A stretch of DNA of 64,000 nt from Clostridia bacterium. Lineage in GTDB: Bacteria > Bacillota > Clostridia > Oscillospirales > Acutalibacteraceae. Shown in pieces: positions 37,215 to 46,307 of this stretch. Each line of letters begins with the position of its first letter. Within the stretch, counting starts at the first letter, position 1. Location of the stretch: positions 1-64,000 of the forward strand of contig JAGADF010000010.1 in the NCBI GenBank assembly GCA_017613735.1, written 5' to 3'. The position numbers were made by a program, and so were the translations under genes. Below the pieces are notes generated by a model, which did not search any database, had not been told where the DNA came from, and saw only the letters and a list, made by a program, of their open reading frames with translations.

Positions 37215-39131
37215 ATGGCAAAAATGACAATGGCTCAGGCGCTTGTTAAGTTCCTTGACAATCAGTACGTGTCCTTTGACGGTAAAGAGACAAAGTTCGT
37301 TGACGGCATCTTTACTATTTTCGGTCACGGTATTGTCTGCGGTTTAGGTCAGGCGCTTGATGAGAACAGAGGCTCGCTTAAGGTTTATCAGGGCAAAAAT
37401 GAGCAGGGTATGGCTCACGTTGCGACGTCCTTTGCCAAGCAGAACAACAGAAGAAAGATTATCGCCTGTTCGTCCTCAATAGGACCGGGCGCGGCTAATA
37501 TGATTACCGCCGCGGCTACGGCTACGGTTAATCACGTTCCGCTTCTTCTTTTCCCTGCGGACGCATTCGCTTCCCGTCAGCCCGACCCCGTGCTTCAGCA
37601 GTTTGAGCAGGTAAACTCCCTTGCGACAACTACGAATGACGCTTACAAGGCTGTCACAAGGTACTGGGACAGAGTTGTCCGTCCCGAACAGCTTATGAGC
37701 GCGATGATTAACGCTATGAGGGTATTGACCGATACCGCCGAAACCGGCGCGGTCGCAATTTGCCTGCCGCAGGATGCCGAGGGCGAAAGCTACGACTACC
37801 CCGACGAATTCTTTGAAAAAAGAGTTCACAAAATCACCCGCACGGCTCCCGTGTATGAGGAACTTGAGGACGCATTAAAGGTAATCGCGAAAGCGAAAAA
37901 ACCGCTTGTTATCTGCGGCGGCGGCGTCCGTTATTCGGAGGCGGGCGACGCGCTTGAAAGCTTCTGCGAGCAGTTTAATATTCCCTTTGCCGAAACCCAG
38001 TCGGGTAAATCCGCCTGCCGTTCGTCGAGCGAATACAATCTCGGCGGCTTAGGCGTAACGGGCAATTCCGCGGGTAACGATATCGCCAAGGAGGCTGACG
38101 TCATTATCGGCGTAGGCACCCGTTTTTCGGATTTCACAACAGCATCAAAGTCACTCTTTAAGTCCGACGCAAAGGTTGTTACGATTAACACCTCGCGTTT
38201 TGACGCCTATAAATTAAATGCCGTTAAAATTGTTGCCGACGCTAAGGCGGGTCTTGAGGCTCTTGCTCTTTTACTTGCCGACGCGGGTTATAAATCGGCT
38301 TATACCGACGAATATAAAAACGCAAAAGCAAAGTGGGACAAAGAAATGGAACGTCTTGCGGCTTACAGATACGGCGCGGATTTCGAGCCTCTTATCGCCG
38401 CGCGCGACGAGAGAACCATTCCCGAATTTGCTGAAAAGTTCGGTACGATTACTCAGGTTTCGGCTCTTTCGCTTATCCGCGAAAAGATTGCCGATGACGC
38501 TATAGTCGTTGCCGCTTCGGGTTCGCTTCCGGGCGATTTACAGAGAATGTGGACAACTGACAGCAAGTATTCGTACAATATGGAATACGGTTATTCATGT
38601 ATGGGTTATGAAATTGCAGGCGCTCTTGGTTCAAAACTTGCCGAGCCCGATAAAGAGGTATATGCCATGGTCGGCGACGGCGGTTATCTTATGCTTCATT
38701 CCGAGCTTGTTACTTCGGTTCAGGAGAAGAAAAAGATTAACGTCCTTCTTTTCGATAACGCGGGCTTCGGCTGCATTAACAACCTCGAAATGTCTAACGG
38801 CATAGGCAATCTCGCTACGGAATTCCGTTTTCGCGACGACAACGGCGAACTTCTGGGCGACCTTGTCCCGATTGATTTCGCAAAGTCGGCTTCGGGTTAC
38901 GGAGTAAAGACCTATACCGCGAGAACGCTTGAAGAACTTGAGGCGGCTCTTGAGGACAGTAAAAAGCAGACCGTTTCGACTCTTATCGATATAAAGGCTT
39001 TGCCCAAGACCATGACCGACGGCTACGGCGCATGGTGGCACGTAGGTATTGCCTCAACTTCGTCAAAACCCGAAGTCAATAAGGCATATGAGAATAAAGA
39101 AGAAAACAGAAAGAAAGCGAGGAAATACTGA
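37215..39131 (+). CDS. iolD: 3D-(3,5/4)-trihydroxycyclohexane-1,2-dione hydrolase
   Basis: Thiamine-diphosphate enzyme (638 aa) that opens the inositol ring. The N-terminal pyrimidine-binding domain has [20 protein letters not shown] with its catalytic Glu. A central domain carries [15 protein letters not shown]. The C-terminal ThDP domain has [15 protein letters not shown] followed by [11 protein letters not shown], the metal-binding GDG...N signature. The start follows GAGGTG. Its stop overlaps the iolE start by one base. Confidence 0.96.
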   Translation: MAKMTMAQALVKFLDNQYVSFDGKETKFVDGIFTIFGHGIVCGLGQALDENRGSLKVYQGKNEQGMAHVATSFAKQNNRRKIIACSSSIGPGAANMITAAATATVNHVPLLLFPADAFASRQPDPVLQQFEQVNSLATTTNDAYKAVTRYWDRVVRPEQLMSAMINAMRVLTDTAETGAVAICLPQDAEGESYDYPDEFFEKRVHKITRTAPVYEELEDALKVIAKAKKPLVICGGGVRYSEAGDALESFCEQFNIPFAETQSGKSACRSSSEYNLGGLGVTGNSAGNDIAKEADVIIGVGTRFSDFTTASKSLFKSDAKVVTINTSRFDAYKLNAVKIVADAKAGLEALALLLADAGYKSAYTDEYKNAKAKWDKEMERLAAYRYGADFEPLIAARDERTIPEFAEKFGTITQVSALSLIREKIADDAIVVAASGSLPGDLQRMWTTDSKYSYNMEYGYSCMGYEIAGALGSKLAEPDKEVYAMVGDGGYLMLHSELVTSVQEKKKINVLLFDNAGFGCINNLEMSNGIGNLATEFRFRDDNGELLGDLVPIDFAKSASGYGVKTYTARTLEELEAALEDSKKQTVSTLIDIKALPKTMTDGYGAWWHVGIASTSSKPEVNKAYENKEENRKKARKY

Positions 39132-40027
39132 TGCTTGATAAAAATAAGGTTAAATTAGGTATTGCGCCTATCGCGTGGACAAACGACGATATGCCCGACC
39201 TCGGAAAGGAAAACACCTACGAACAGTGCATTTCCGAGATGGCTCTTGCGGGCTTTACGGGCTGCGAGGTCGGTAACAAATACCCGAGAAACGATATGGA
39301 TTTTCTTAAAAAATCCCTTAAACTGCGCAATATGCAGATTTGCAACGCGTGGTTTTCGGCGTTCCTTACGACAAAGCCCTATGAAGAGGTCGAAAAGGAT
39401 TTCATTGAGCATATCACTTTTTTGAAGGAAATGGGCGCGAAGGTTGTCGGCATTTCCGAGCAGGGACATTCGATTCAGGGTACCGACAAGTCAATTTTTG
39501 ACGATAAGTACATAATGAACGACGACGAATGGGAGCTTCTCTGCACGGGCGTAAACAAGCTCGGCAAGGTTGCTAAGGATATGGGAATTACTCTCACGTT
39601 CCATCACCATATGGGCACGGTAGTTCAGACTGCGGCTGAAATTGACCGTCTTATGGAGAATACGGACCCCGAGCTTTTCAATCTTCTGTTTGATTCAGGT
39701 CATCTTGCTTATTGCGGCGAGGATTATATGTATATTCTCAGGAAGTACATTAATCGCATAAAGCACGTTCACTTAAAGGACATCCGTCCCGAGGTTATTG
39801 AAAAGGTTAAGGCTGAACACCTGAGCTTTCTTCAGGGCGTAAGGCTCGGTACGTTTACCGTTCCCGGCGACGGTGCAATTGATTTCAAACCGATTTTTGA
39901 CGTTCTTGACGAAAACGGCTACGAGGGCTACGTCCTTGTAGAAGCGGAGCAGGACCCCGCAATAGCGAATCCGTTTGAATATGCCCTCAAGGCGCGTAAA
40001 TACATAAACGAAGTTTCAGGACTTTGA
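39131..40027 (+). CDS. iolE: Inosose dehydratase
   Basis: AP-endonuclease-2 fold TIM barrel (298 aa) that dehydrates scyllo-inosose. [16 protein letters not shown] at the N-terminus is the IolE hallmark. Metal ligands are in [29 protein letters not shown] and EAEQDP. Its start shares a base with the iolD stop (TGATG), so translation is coupled. Confidence 0.96.
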   Translation: MLDKNKVKLGIAPIAWTNDDMPDLGKENTYEQCISEMALAGFTGCEVGNKYPRNDMDFLKKSLKLRNMQICNAWFSAFLTTKPYEEVEKDFIEHITFLKEMGAKVVGISEQGHSIQGTDKSIFDDKYIMNDDEWELLCTGVNKLGKVAKDMGITLTFHHHMGTVVQTAAEIDRLMENTDPELFNLLFDSGHLAYCGEDYMYILRKYINRIKHVHLKDIRPEVIEKVKAEHLSFLQGVRLGTFTVPGDGAIDFKPIFDVLDENGYEGYVLVEAEQDPAIANPFEYALKARKYINEVSGL

Positions 40028-40045
40028 TAACTTAGGGGATTTTTT

Positions 40046-40363
40046 ATGGCACTTAATTATGAAAAATATTCGGACGAATATGATTCGATAGTCAATTATT
40101 ATAAACCGCTTATAAAAAAATATTTTTTAATTGGTTTAGTATTATGTATAGTTGATTTAATTATTATATTTGCAGCACTTTACTTGTTGTTCAATAATGA
40201 TGGTTCAAAAGGTAAGGTAGTAATTGTTCTATTGATTTTGGCATCTGTTTTGACAAGTATAATCGGAAGATTAAAGGCAAAGAGAACAGAGGCAAGAAGA
40301 GAAATGAACAAAGAGCTTAATCAATTGGAATTAGCTCGCAAACAGGCTTCAATAAGTGATTAA
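40046..40363 (+). CDS. AT-rich two-helix membrane protein of unknown function
   Basis: A 105-residue protein with two hydrophobic helices (about 26-50 and 56-72) and a basic, coiled-coil-prone C-terminal tail (about 73-100). I do not recognise the family. Its codons (TTA, ATA, AAT, ATT) are clearly richer in A and T than those of iolE and iolA on either side. It sits 18 nt after iolE and 17 nt before iolA, with GGGG as a weak ribosome site. This suggests a later insertion into the operon. Confidence 0.65.
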   Translation: MALNYEKYSDEYDSIVNYYKPLIKKYFLIGLVLCIVDLIIIFAALYLLFNNDGSKGKVVIVLLILASVLTSIIGRLKAKRTEARREMNKELNQLELARKQASISD

Positions 40364-40380
40364 TTAAAAGGAGAAATAAA

Positions 40381-41889
40381 ATGGCTGTAGAAAGATTAAA
40401 GTATTTTGTAAACGGTGAATTCCGTGATTCAAAAACAGACGTATGGTATGACCTGCACAACCCCTCAACCGGTGAAATCACAGGTCAGGCGCCCTGCTGC
40501 ACAAATGACGAGGTGCTTGAGGCTATTGAGGCGGCAAAGAAAGCTTATCCCGGCTGGAGAGCAGTTCCCGCTATCAAGAGAGCGCAGATTATGTATAAAA
40601 TCCGCGACCTCATTGTTGAAAGAATGGAAGAGCTCACAATGTCCGTCGCAAAGGAAAACGGCAAGGTCTGGGGCGAAGCAGAGGGCGACGTCTTAAAGGC
40701 GAAGGAGGGCACCGAGCTTGCTACTCAGGTTCCGTCGCTTATGATGGGCGAAAGCATTATGGACGCGTCAAGAGGTTACGATACGGTTAAATACCGCGAG
40801 CCTCTCGGCGTATTCGCAGGTATCGTTCCGGTTAATTTCCCCGCTATGATTCCGTTCGGCTGGATGGCTCCGACCTGTATTGCATGCGGTAATACAATGG
40901 TTCTTAAAGCCGCTTCGCTTACACCCAAGACCGCTATGCTTCTTGCGCAGATTTATAAGGACGCGGGCGTTCCCGACGGCGTTATCAATGTTGTAACCTG
41001 CTCGAGAAACGAGATTAACACAATTCTTGACCATCCCGACGTTAAGGGCATTACATTCGTCGGCTCGACTCCCGTAGGTCTTAAGATTTATCAGCGCGCG
41101 GCTGCCGCGGGCAAACGCTGTCAGGCTCTCTGCCAGGCTAAAAACCACGCTCTCGTTATGAGCGACTGCGCTCTTGAAAGAACGGTTGCGGGCGTTATCA
41201 ATTCCGCATACGGCTGCGCAGGTCAGCGCTGTATGGCTCTTTCGTGCTGCGTTGTTGAAGAGGCTATTGCAGATAAGTTTGTAGCAGAACTTAAAAAGCA
41301 GGCTGAAAAAATCAAGGTCGGTCCGTCCTGGGAAAAGGACTCGAAACTCGGCCCGATTACATACGAAAAGCATTATAAGGAAGTTCTTGCCGATATCGAC
41401 AAGGGCGTTGCAGAAGGCGCAGAGCTCGTTCTCGACGGCAGAAACTGCGTAGTCGAGGGATATGAAAACGGTTACTTCGTAGGCCCGACAATCTTTGACC
41501 ACGTCACCGAGGATATGTCCATCGGCCGCGAAGAGGTATTCGGCCCCGTTCTTTGCATCAAGCGCTGCAAGAATTTTGAAGAGGGCTTGAAGATAATGAA
41601 CGACAATCCCTATGCAAACGGCTCGGTTATCTATACCCAGAGCGGCTACTTTGCAAGAGAGTTCGCCCGTCATACCGACGGCGGTCAGGTCGGCATAAAC
41701 GTCGGTATTCCCGTTCCCGTAGGTTTCTTCCCGTTCTCGGGACATAAGAAATCATTCTTCGGCGATTTGCATTGTCTTGGTAAGGACGCGTACCGTTTCT
41801 ACACCGAGTCAAAGGCAGTTACAACCCATTGGTTTGACGAAGAGGAAAAAACGTCAACAAACGTTTCCACCTGGGACGGAACAATTTAA
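40381..41889 (+). CDS. iolA: CoA-acylating (methyl)malonate-semialdehyde dehydrogenase
   Basis: NAD-dependent aldehyde dehydrogenase (502 aa) that turns malonate semialdehyde to acetyl-CoA and CO2, the last step of inositol breakdown. The family features are GIVPVNFPAMIPFGWMAP, CQAKNHALVM in place of the usual ELGG motif, and the catalytic Cys in AGQRCMALS. MMSDH-type enzymes need CoA. AAGGAG precedes the ATG. Confidence 0.95.
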   Translation: MAVERLKYFVNGEFRDSKTDVWYDLHNPSTGEITGQAPCCTNDEVLEAIEAAKKAYPGWRAVPAIKRAQIMYKIRDLIVERMEELTMSVAKENGKVWGEAEGDVLKAKEGTELATQVPSLMMGESIMDASRGYDTVKYREPLGVFAGIVPVNFPAMIPFGWMAPTCIACGNTMVLKAASLTPKTAMLLAQIYKDAGVPDGVINVVTCSRNEINTILDHPDVKGITFVGSTPVGLKIYQRAAAAGKRCQALCQAKNHALVMSDCALERTVAGVINSAYGCAGQRCMALSCCVVEEAIADKFVAELKKQAEKIKVGPSWEKDSKLGPITYEKHYKEVLADIDKGVAEGAELVLDGRNCVVEGYENGYFVGPTIFDHVTEDMSIGREEVFGPVLCIKRCKNFEEGLKIMNDNPYANGSVIYTQSGYFAREFARHTDGGQVGINVGIPVPVGFFPFSGHKKSFFGDLHCLGKDAYRFYTESKAVTTHWFDEEEKTSTNVSTWDGTI

Positions 41890-41892
41890 CAA

Positions 41893-42441
41893 ATGCAGGG
41901 AAATCATTTACCCGAAAGAAAAAGAAACAGATTAAGCCAATACGATTATTCCGAAAACGGCGCATATTTTATAACGATATGCACAAAGGATATGAAATGC
42001 ATTTTATCGCATATTGCCGGTGGTAAATCCGTAGGGGACGGCGTCCTCGACGTCCCGCAGGTAAAACTGACAAAATTCGGGAAAATCATAAATGACAGAA
42101 TAATCGAAATGAATAGCATTTACAAAAATGTAAATGTTGAAAAATTCGTAATAATGCCTAATCATATCCATCTGTTAATTATAATAGATAATTACAATGA
42201 AGATATAACAGAAGGGCTCGGGACGTCGAGGACGCCGTCCCCTACGAGGCAAAATTCGGTTATTTCAAGCTTTGTTTCTACGTTAAAAAGATATACCAAT
42301 AAGCAAATCGGGTATAACATATGGCAACGGTCATTCCACGACCACGTCGTAAGAAACGAAGAAGATTTCTTAACTCGTTGGCAGTACATTGACGAAAATC
42401 CGAAAAAGTGGCTTTTGGGTAAAGACGAATATTATAAATAA
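41893..42441 (+). CDS. REP-associated tyrosine transposase (RAYT, Y1/HUH family)
   Basis: A 182-residue single-strand DNA transposase of the TnpA_REP group. The HUH motif is MPNHIHLL (His91, His93), the catalytic tyrosine is Tyr134 in TLKRYTNKQ, and IWQRSFHDHVVRNEEDF plus YIDENPKKW close the family pattern. It starts 3 nt after iolA with no clear ribosome site and ends 13 nt before iolG, so it fills the iolA-iolG gap exactly. The frame is intact but holds two 27-bp inverted REP-like elements coding for residues 46-55 and 109-118. It may be active or domesticated. Confidence 0.9.
   Translation: MQGNHLPERKRNRLSQYDYSENGAYFITICTKDMKCILSHIAGGKSVGDGVLDVPQVKLTKFGKIINDRIIEMNSIYKNVNVEKFVIMPNHIHLLIIIDNYNEDITEGLGTSRTPSPTRQNSVISSFVSTLKRYTNKQIGYNIWQRSFHDHVVRNEEDFLTRWQYIDENPKKWLLGKDEYYK
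42031..42057 (+). repeat. REP-like element, copy 1, in frame within the RAYT gene
   Basis: Starts with GTAG, then a hairpin of 6-bp arms GGGACG and CGTCCC around a 10-nt loop, then G. GTAG followed by a hairpin is the layout recognised by TnpA_REP enzymes in enterobacteria. It encodes VGDGVLDVP in a loop of the protein. Its perfect reverse complement lies at 42219-42245. Confidence 0.8.
42219..42245 (-). repeat. REP-like element, copy 2, inverted, in frame within the RAYT gene
   Basis: All 27 bases are the exact reverse complement of 42031-42057, so the GTAG head lies at 42245-42242 on the minus strand. It encodes GTSRTPSPT in a variable loop before the tyrosine. The two copies together look like a BIME-type inverted pair, 161 bp apart. 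Confidence 0.8.
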
Positions 42442-42454
42442 GGAGAAAAAAATT

Positions 42455-43468
42455 ATGTTAAATATCGGTATTATCGGCGCGGGCAGAATCGGTAAAGTTC
42501 ACCTCGAGTCAATTTCCTATCACGTTAATAACGCAACGGTTAAGGCTGTTGCCGACCCGTTTATGAATGAAGAAACAGAGGCGTTTATAAAGTCCTTCGG
42601 CGTTGAAAAGATTTCAAAGGACTATCACGATATCCTTAATGACGCCGAAATTGACGCAGTTCTTGTCTGCTCGTCAACCGACACTCATTCTTCAATTTCG
42701 GTTGAGGCTATTAAAGCGGGCAAGCACGTTTTCTGCGAAAAGCCCGTTGACCATTCAATAGCTAAAATTCAGGCGGTTGCAGATGCTCTTAAAGAAAACC
42801 CGTCAATTAAATTCCAGGTCGGCTTTAACCGCCGCTTCGACCATAACTTCGCGGCTATACGCAAGGCTTATGACGAGGGTAAAATCGGTGAGGCTCACAT
42901 TCTTAAGATTACCTCGCGTGACCCCGAGCCGCCTAACCCGAAGTATATTGCGGTTTCGGGCGGTATCTTCCTTGATATGACAATTCACGATTTCGATATG
43001 GCGTGCTTCCTTACGAACAGCGACGTCGAAGAAATCTACGTCAATTCCGCAGTCCTTGTTGACCCCGCTATCGGCGAGCAGGGCGATGTTGACACGGCTA
43101 TTATCACGATGAAGATGGCTAACGGCGCTCTCGCGGTTATCGACAATTCAAGAAGAGCCGCTTACGGCTATGACCAGAGAGCGGAGCTTTTCGGCTCGAA
43201 GGGTATGGTTGCAACCTCAAATGACACTCTGTCAAGTGCAGTTCTTTCGAACGCTGACGGCGTAACGGGTGAAAAACCGCTGTTCTTCTTCCTTGAAAGA
43301 TATATGGAGTCATTCTCGGAGGAAATGCGTCAGTTTGTCGCTGCGGTTGAAAACGACACCGAAGTTCCCGTCGGTATTCACGCGGGAATGCAGTCGGTTA
43401 AAATCGGACTTGCGGCCAAGAAGAGCGTTGCTGAGCACAGACCCGTTCTTCTTTCGGAAATTGAATAA
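42455..43468 (+). CDS. iolG: Inositol 2-dehydrogenase
   Basis: GFO/IDH/MocA oxidoreductase (337 aa) that oxidises myo-inositol to scyllo-inosose, the first pathway step. The NAD motif GIIGAGRIGKVHLES is at the N-terminus, the EKP motif in HVFCEKPVDHS, and FNRRFDHNF and GGIFLDMTIHDFDM hold the catalytic Lys/Asp/His region. AAGGAG precedes the ATG at 42455; an ATG inside the transposase gene at 42389 was rejected. It is the last gene of the unit. No inositol transporter or IolR-type repressor is in the window. Confidence 0.94.
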   Translation: MLNIGIIGAGRIGKVHLESISYHVNNATVKAVADPFMNEETEAFIKSFGVEKISKDYHDILNDAEIDAVLVCSSTDTHSSISVEAIKAGKHVFCEKPVDHSIAKIQAVADALKENPSIKFQVGFNRRFDHNFAAIRKAYDEGKIGEAHILKITSRDPEPPNPKYIAVSGGIFLDMTIHDFDMACFLTNSDVEEIYVNSAVLVDPAIGEQGDVDTAIITMKMANGALAVIDNSRRAAYGYDQRAELFGSKGMVATSNDTLSSAVLSNADGVTGEKPLFFFLERYMESFSEEMRQFVAAVENDTEVPVGIHAGMQSVKIGLAAKKSVAEHRPVLLSEIE

Positions 43469-43483
43469 TTCAAAGCAAATTAA

Positions 43484-43516
43484 AAGAGCCATCCGTTTGG
43501 ATGGCTCTTAATTTTT
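43484..43516. terminator. Bidirectional terminator between iolG and the GH30-like gene
   Basis: AAGAGCCATCC and GGATGGCTCTT form an 11-bp stem with a GTTT loop, followed by AATTTTTT on the plus strand and TTTAATTT on the minus strand. It closes both convergent units. Confidence 0.9.
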
Positions 43517-43521
43517 TATTC

Positions 43522-45048
43522 TTATTCAAAAACAACCGTCACAATACTGTTCTTTGCAACCGTGATTTGTTTTTGCATTTCGCCGGCGTAAGTCTTTTCA
43601 AGGTTCTTTTCGCTGTCGGTTGTATAAACCGTCATTTCCTTTGCCTTAACGTCAAGGACGATATCTCTGTCGTCGCCCTCGTTGACGATAACAAGAACGA
43701 TTTTTCCGTCGGGCGTTTTATACGCCGACTGGGTTATTTCGAAGTGACCGACTTTTCGGCGGATATCCCATTCGGCAAGGTTTTCGTCCTCGGTGATATT
43801 GAGCGTTGAAATGTTGTTTTCGCATTCAAGCATTACCGAGCCGTTTGGAATGAATTCCGAATAATGAGCTACTGCGTAATATCTTTTTGAAATACTGTAG
43901 GCGGAAAAATCGTTTTCAGCCGAAAGAAGACCGTCTGAATAGTTAAGCCCGTCATCCTGATTTATTCCGAGCTGATTTACCGCAACCCATGCAGTCCATG
44001 AATTAACGTGCGAAAGGCGCATGTCGTCGCCTATAACCCTTGCCATAATCAGCGCGCTTTCAACCGAGGTTGTGTCGTGCTTGCAGGGAAGCTCACACCA
44101 TTCGCTCATATCGACTCTCGTATTTGAGAAATTGTCCTTTATAAAGTTTCCGAAATCCTCTTTGAAAAGGGAATAATCGTCGGACCAGTAACTGTGATAG
44201 CAAAGAGCGCCGAGAACATCCGAAATGTCCTTGTCGTCGCGCATTCTTTCAAACCAGCCGTTTGTCTGCCAGCTTATGTCGCCGCTTTCAGGACCGTAAA
44301 GCTTTACGTCAAGACCGCGTTTTTTAATCTCTTTTGCGAACATACGCATAAGCGTTATAACGTCGTCAACCTCGTAATGACAGCCCTCCTGACGCACGCT
44401 GTCTCCGCCCCACGCCCACTGAGGCTCGTTGATGGGGGAGATGTGCGTTACGGGAATGCCCTCGTCAATAAAATGCTCGGTAATGTCAAGAAAATAATCA
44501 ACGTAGTCCTCGTAGCATTCTCTTTTAAGGTTATTTTTATAAGCCGTCATTCCGCCCGAGGACTGACCCGAAACGGTAAAGCTGTAATGAGGGGAATTAG
44601 CAAAAAATACAACCGTATCAATGCAGCCGTAGGACAGGCATTTTTTCATCATTTCAACCGCGTTTTTGTCGCGAGTGAAATCATATTCCCATTTGCCCGT
44701 TTCCTCATTTTTAACGAGAAAGCTTTCGGTCAGTCGCCAGGGATTGTCAACGCGGTTGTTCTTTTCGTCATAACCCGCGCCGACGTTATAGCGGTAGATG
44801 TTAAGAGCGAGACCGTCCTTTGAGTAAAGGTATTTCGCAATTTCGTCTCTCGTTTTTTCGTCAGACACGTTCTGACTCCACCAGCAGGCGGAAGCGCCCC
44901 AGCCGTAAATGCTCTGGAGCTCGGTTTTTTCGTTAATGGTGATTTTCATTTTGTCGTCCCCGTTCTTATGAGTTAAAAGCAGTATTGCGCCGATAATAAT
45001 TATTGCTGCCAGCAGGGAAATTGCGATAAACAGAAATTTCTTTTTCAT
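43522..45048 (-). CDS. GH30-like glycoside hydrolase, membrane-anchored
   Basis: A 508-residue enzyme with an uncleaved-looking N-terminal helix (about 5-26). The TIM-barrel clan A pattern has the acid/base Glu208 in HISPINEPQWAW and the nucleophile Glu316 in VDMSEWCEL. IYGWGASACWWSQ near residue 48 and the C-terminal beta-sandwich fit family GH30, whose members cleave beta-1,6-galactan, beta-glucans or xylan. The substrate is unknown. The start overlaps the previous gene by 4 nt, so it belongs to the proBA unit. Confidence 0.8.
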   Translation of the reverse strand: MKKKFLFIAISLLAAIIIIGAILLLTHKNGDDKMKITINEKTELQSIYGWGASACWWSQNVSDEKTRDEIAKYLYSKDGLALNIYRYNVGAGYDEKNNRVDNPWRLTESFLVKNEETGKWEYDFTRDKNAVEMMKKCLSYGCIDTVVFFANSPHYSFTVSGQSSGGMTAYKNNLKRECYEDYVDYFLDITEHFIDEGIPVTHISPINEPQWAWGGDSVRQEGCHYEVDDVITLMRMFAKEIKKRGLDVKLYGPESGDISWQTNGWFERMRDDKDISDVLGALCYHSYWSDDYSLFKEDFGNFIKDNFSNTRVDMSEWCELPCKHDTTSVESALIMARVIGDDMRLSHVNSWTAWVAVNQLGINQDDGLNYSDGLLSAENDFSAYSISKRYYAVAHYSEFIPNGSVMLECENNISTLNITEDENLAEWDIRRKVGHFEITQSAYKTPDGKIVLVIVNEGDDRDIVLDVKAKEMTVYTTDSEKNLEKTYAGEMQKQITVAKNSIVTVVFE

Positions 45049-46301
45049 ACCTTTAAAATAACCGTCTTATAGTTTTCGCCGTCCGAATAGGTATAGGCGA
45101 AGGTTTCATTGTCAATAAACGTAGGATTGAAAAGAGTTTCAAACTCGTCCTTGATATAGAGCGAAGCCTTTTCGGTTTCAAAATTATAAGTGTAAACGCC
45201 GTATTCAAGCGCGTTTGTCACCGTGCCCGTAAGAAGAACGGTGTTGCCGTCCTCGCTGATATTAAACGACATCGCGCTTATTGAATAATCCTTAAGCTCA
45301 CGCTTTGAGCCGTCAAGAAGCGAATAGATAACGCCGTTTTCCTTATCTAAAAGGTAGTTTCCGCTTCTCGCGTAAGCCGTGTCATAGTCGCCGGGGAGCG
45401 TAAGCATATTCGTACCGCCGATTTCCTCTTCAAAGGCTTTGAAAACAGTGAAGCCCGAGGAGGATTTTTTAATATAGATGAGTCCGCCGTCCTCTTCCTC
45501 GCTCATAGCCGCGAAATAACCTATCGCGCCCTGAGCCTGCTTTTCCTCGGAAGAGCCGCTTTTGAGATAAATGTCAAGCGGAGCCTTACCGCTTTCGTCG
45601 GTCTGGTAATCGCGCGACGAGAAGAAAACAATGCCATCTCCGAAAGAGGTAACGCTGTCCTCGGTTGTGACAAAGAAATCGCGTCTGTGCGCGCCCGAAA
45701 TGTCAACGCCGCGGTTGCGGTTTGAAAAATACCTTTCGGTTTTACCCGTTTCAAGGTCAATTTCAAACATATCGTCCCAAATCCTGAAATTGTTATATGC
45801 GGTTGACGGGTCCGAATTGACAAGCAGAACCGTGTCGCCGTTGGAAAGCTTTATAAGATTGAAAAGGATAAACGAATAAACCTTTACCGAAGAATCGGAC
45901 TTATCCGTGAAAACGCCGTAGCCGCAAAGGTCGTCGCCGTTATCAAGATAGTAAACCGTGGCTTTAATCGTGTCGTCGCTCATAGGTACGCTTATGTCGA
46001 CGCTCTTTACTTCGTCGGTGACCTTTTTAAGCTCTTTCTTTTCGTACTTATAAAAAGTGACCTTGTTGTCGTCGTCAAAGGAATAGAAAACCCCGTCTGC
46101 CCTCGCTTTGATTAAGGGATTGTCGTGACGCATTTCAAAAATGACTTCCTGCTCGTCGGATTTTCTTGTGTCAACATCCCCTATGGACGCCTGAGGATTT
46201 TCCTTCTGCTGTTCGAGTTTGTCTTTCATATAGAATGAAAAGGCAACCGAAGCGGCGGCGAGAAGAACAAGAATAATTGTAAAGATGTTTTTCGCTTTCA
46301 T
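45045..46301 (-). CDS. Membrane-anchored beta-rich protein of unknown function
   Basis: A 418-residue protein with one N-terminal helix (about 6-24) and a long extracellular part. Repeated strand-rich blocks (for example SFNISEDGNTVLL, and YTYNFETEKASLY) suggest a beta-propeller of the TolB/YncE kind, but no repeat is exact. It starts 6 nt after the next upstream gene and overlaps the GH30-like gene by 4 nt. Function unknown. Confidence 0.65.
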   Translation of the reverse strand: MKAKNIFTIILVLLAAASVAFSFYMKDKLEQQKENPQASIGDVDTRKSDEQEVIFEMRHDNPLIKARADGVFYSFDDDNKVTFYKYEKKELKKVTDEVKSVDISVPMSDDTIKATVYYLDNGDDLCGYGVFTDKSDSSVKVYSFILFNLIKLSNGDTVLLVNSDPSTAYNNFRIWDDMFEIDLETGKTERYFSNRNRGVDISGAHRRDFFVTTEDSVTSFGDGIVFFSSRDYQTDESGKAPLDIYLKSGSSEEKQAQGAIGYFAAMSEEEDGGLIYIKKSSSGFTVFKAFEEEIGGTNMLTLPGDYDTAYARSGNYLLDKENGVIYSLLDGSKRELKDYSISAMSFNISEDGNTVLLTGTVTNALEYGVYTYNFETEKASLYIKDEFETLFNPTFIDNETFAYTYSDGENYKTVILKV

Positions 46302-46307
46302 TTACTA

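Noticed and set aside
40768-41745. Long minus-strand frame (325 codons) opposite iolA
   Set aside because: It mirrors iolA codons, has no ribosome site or family motif, and iolA is certain.
44194-44823. Plus-strand frame of 209 codons opposite the GH30-like gene
   Set aside because: Shadow frame; the opposing gene has clear catalytic glutamates and operon context.
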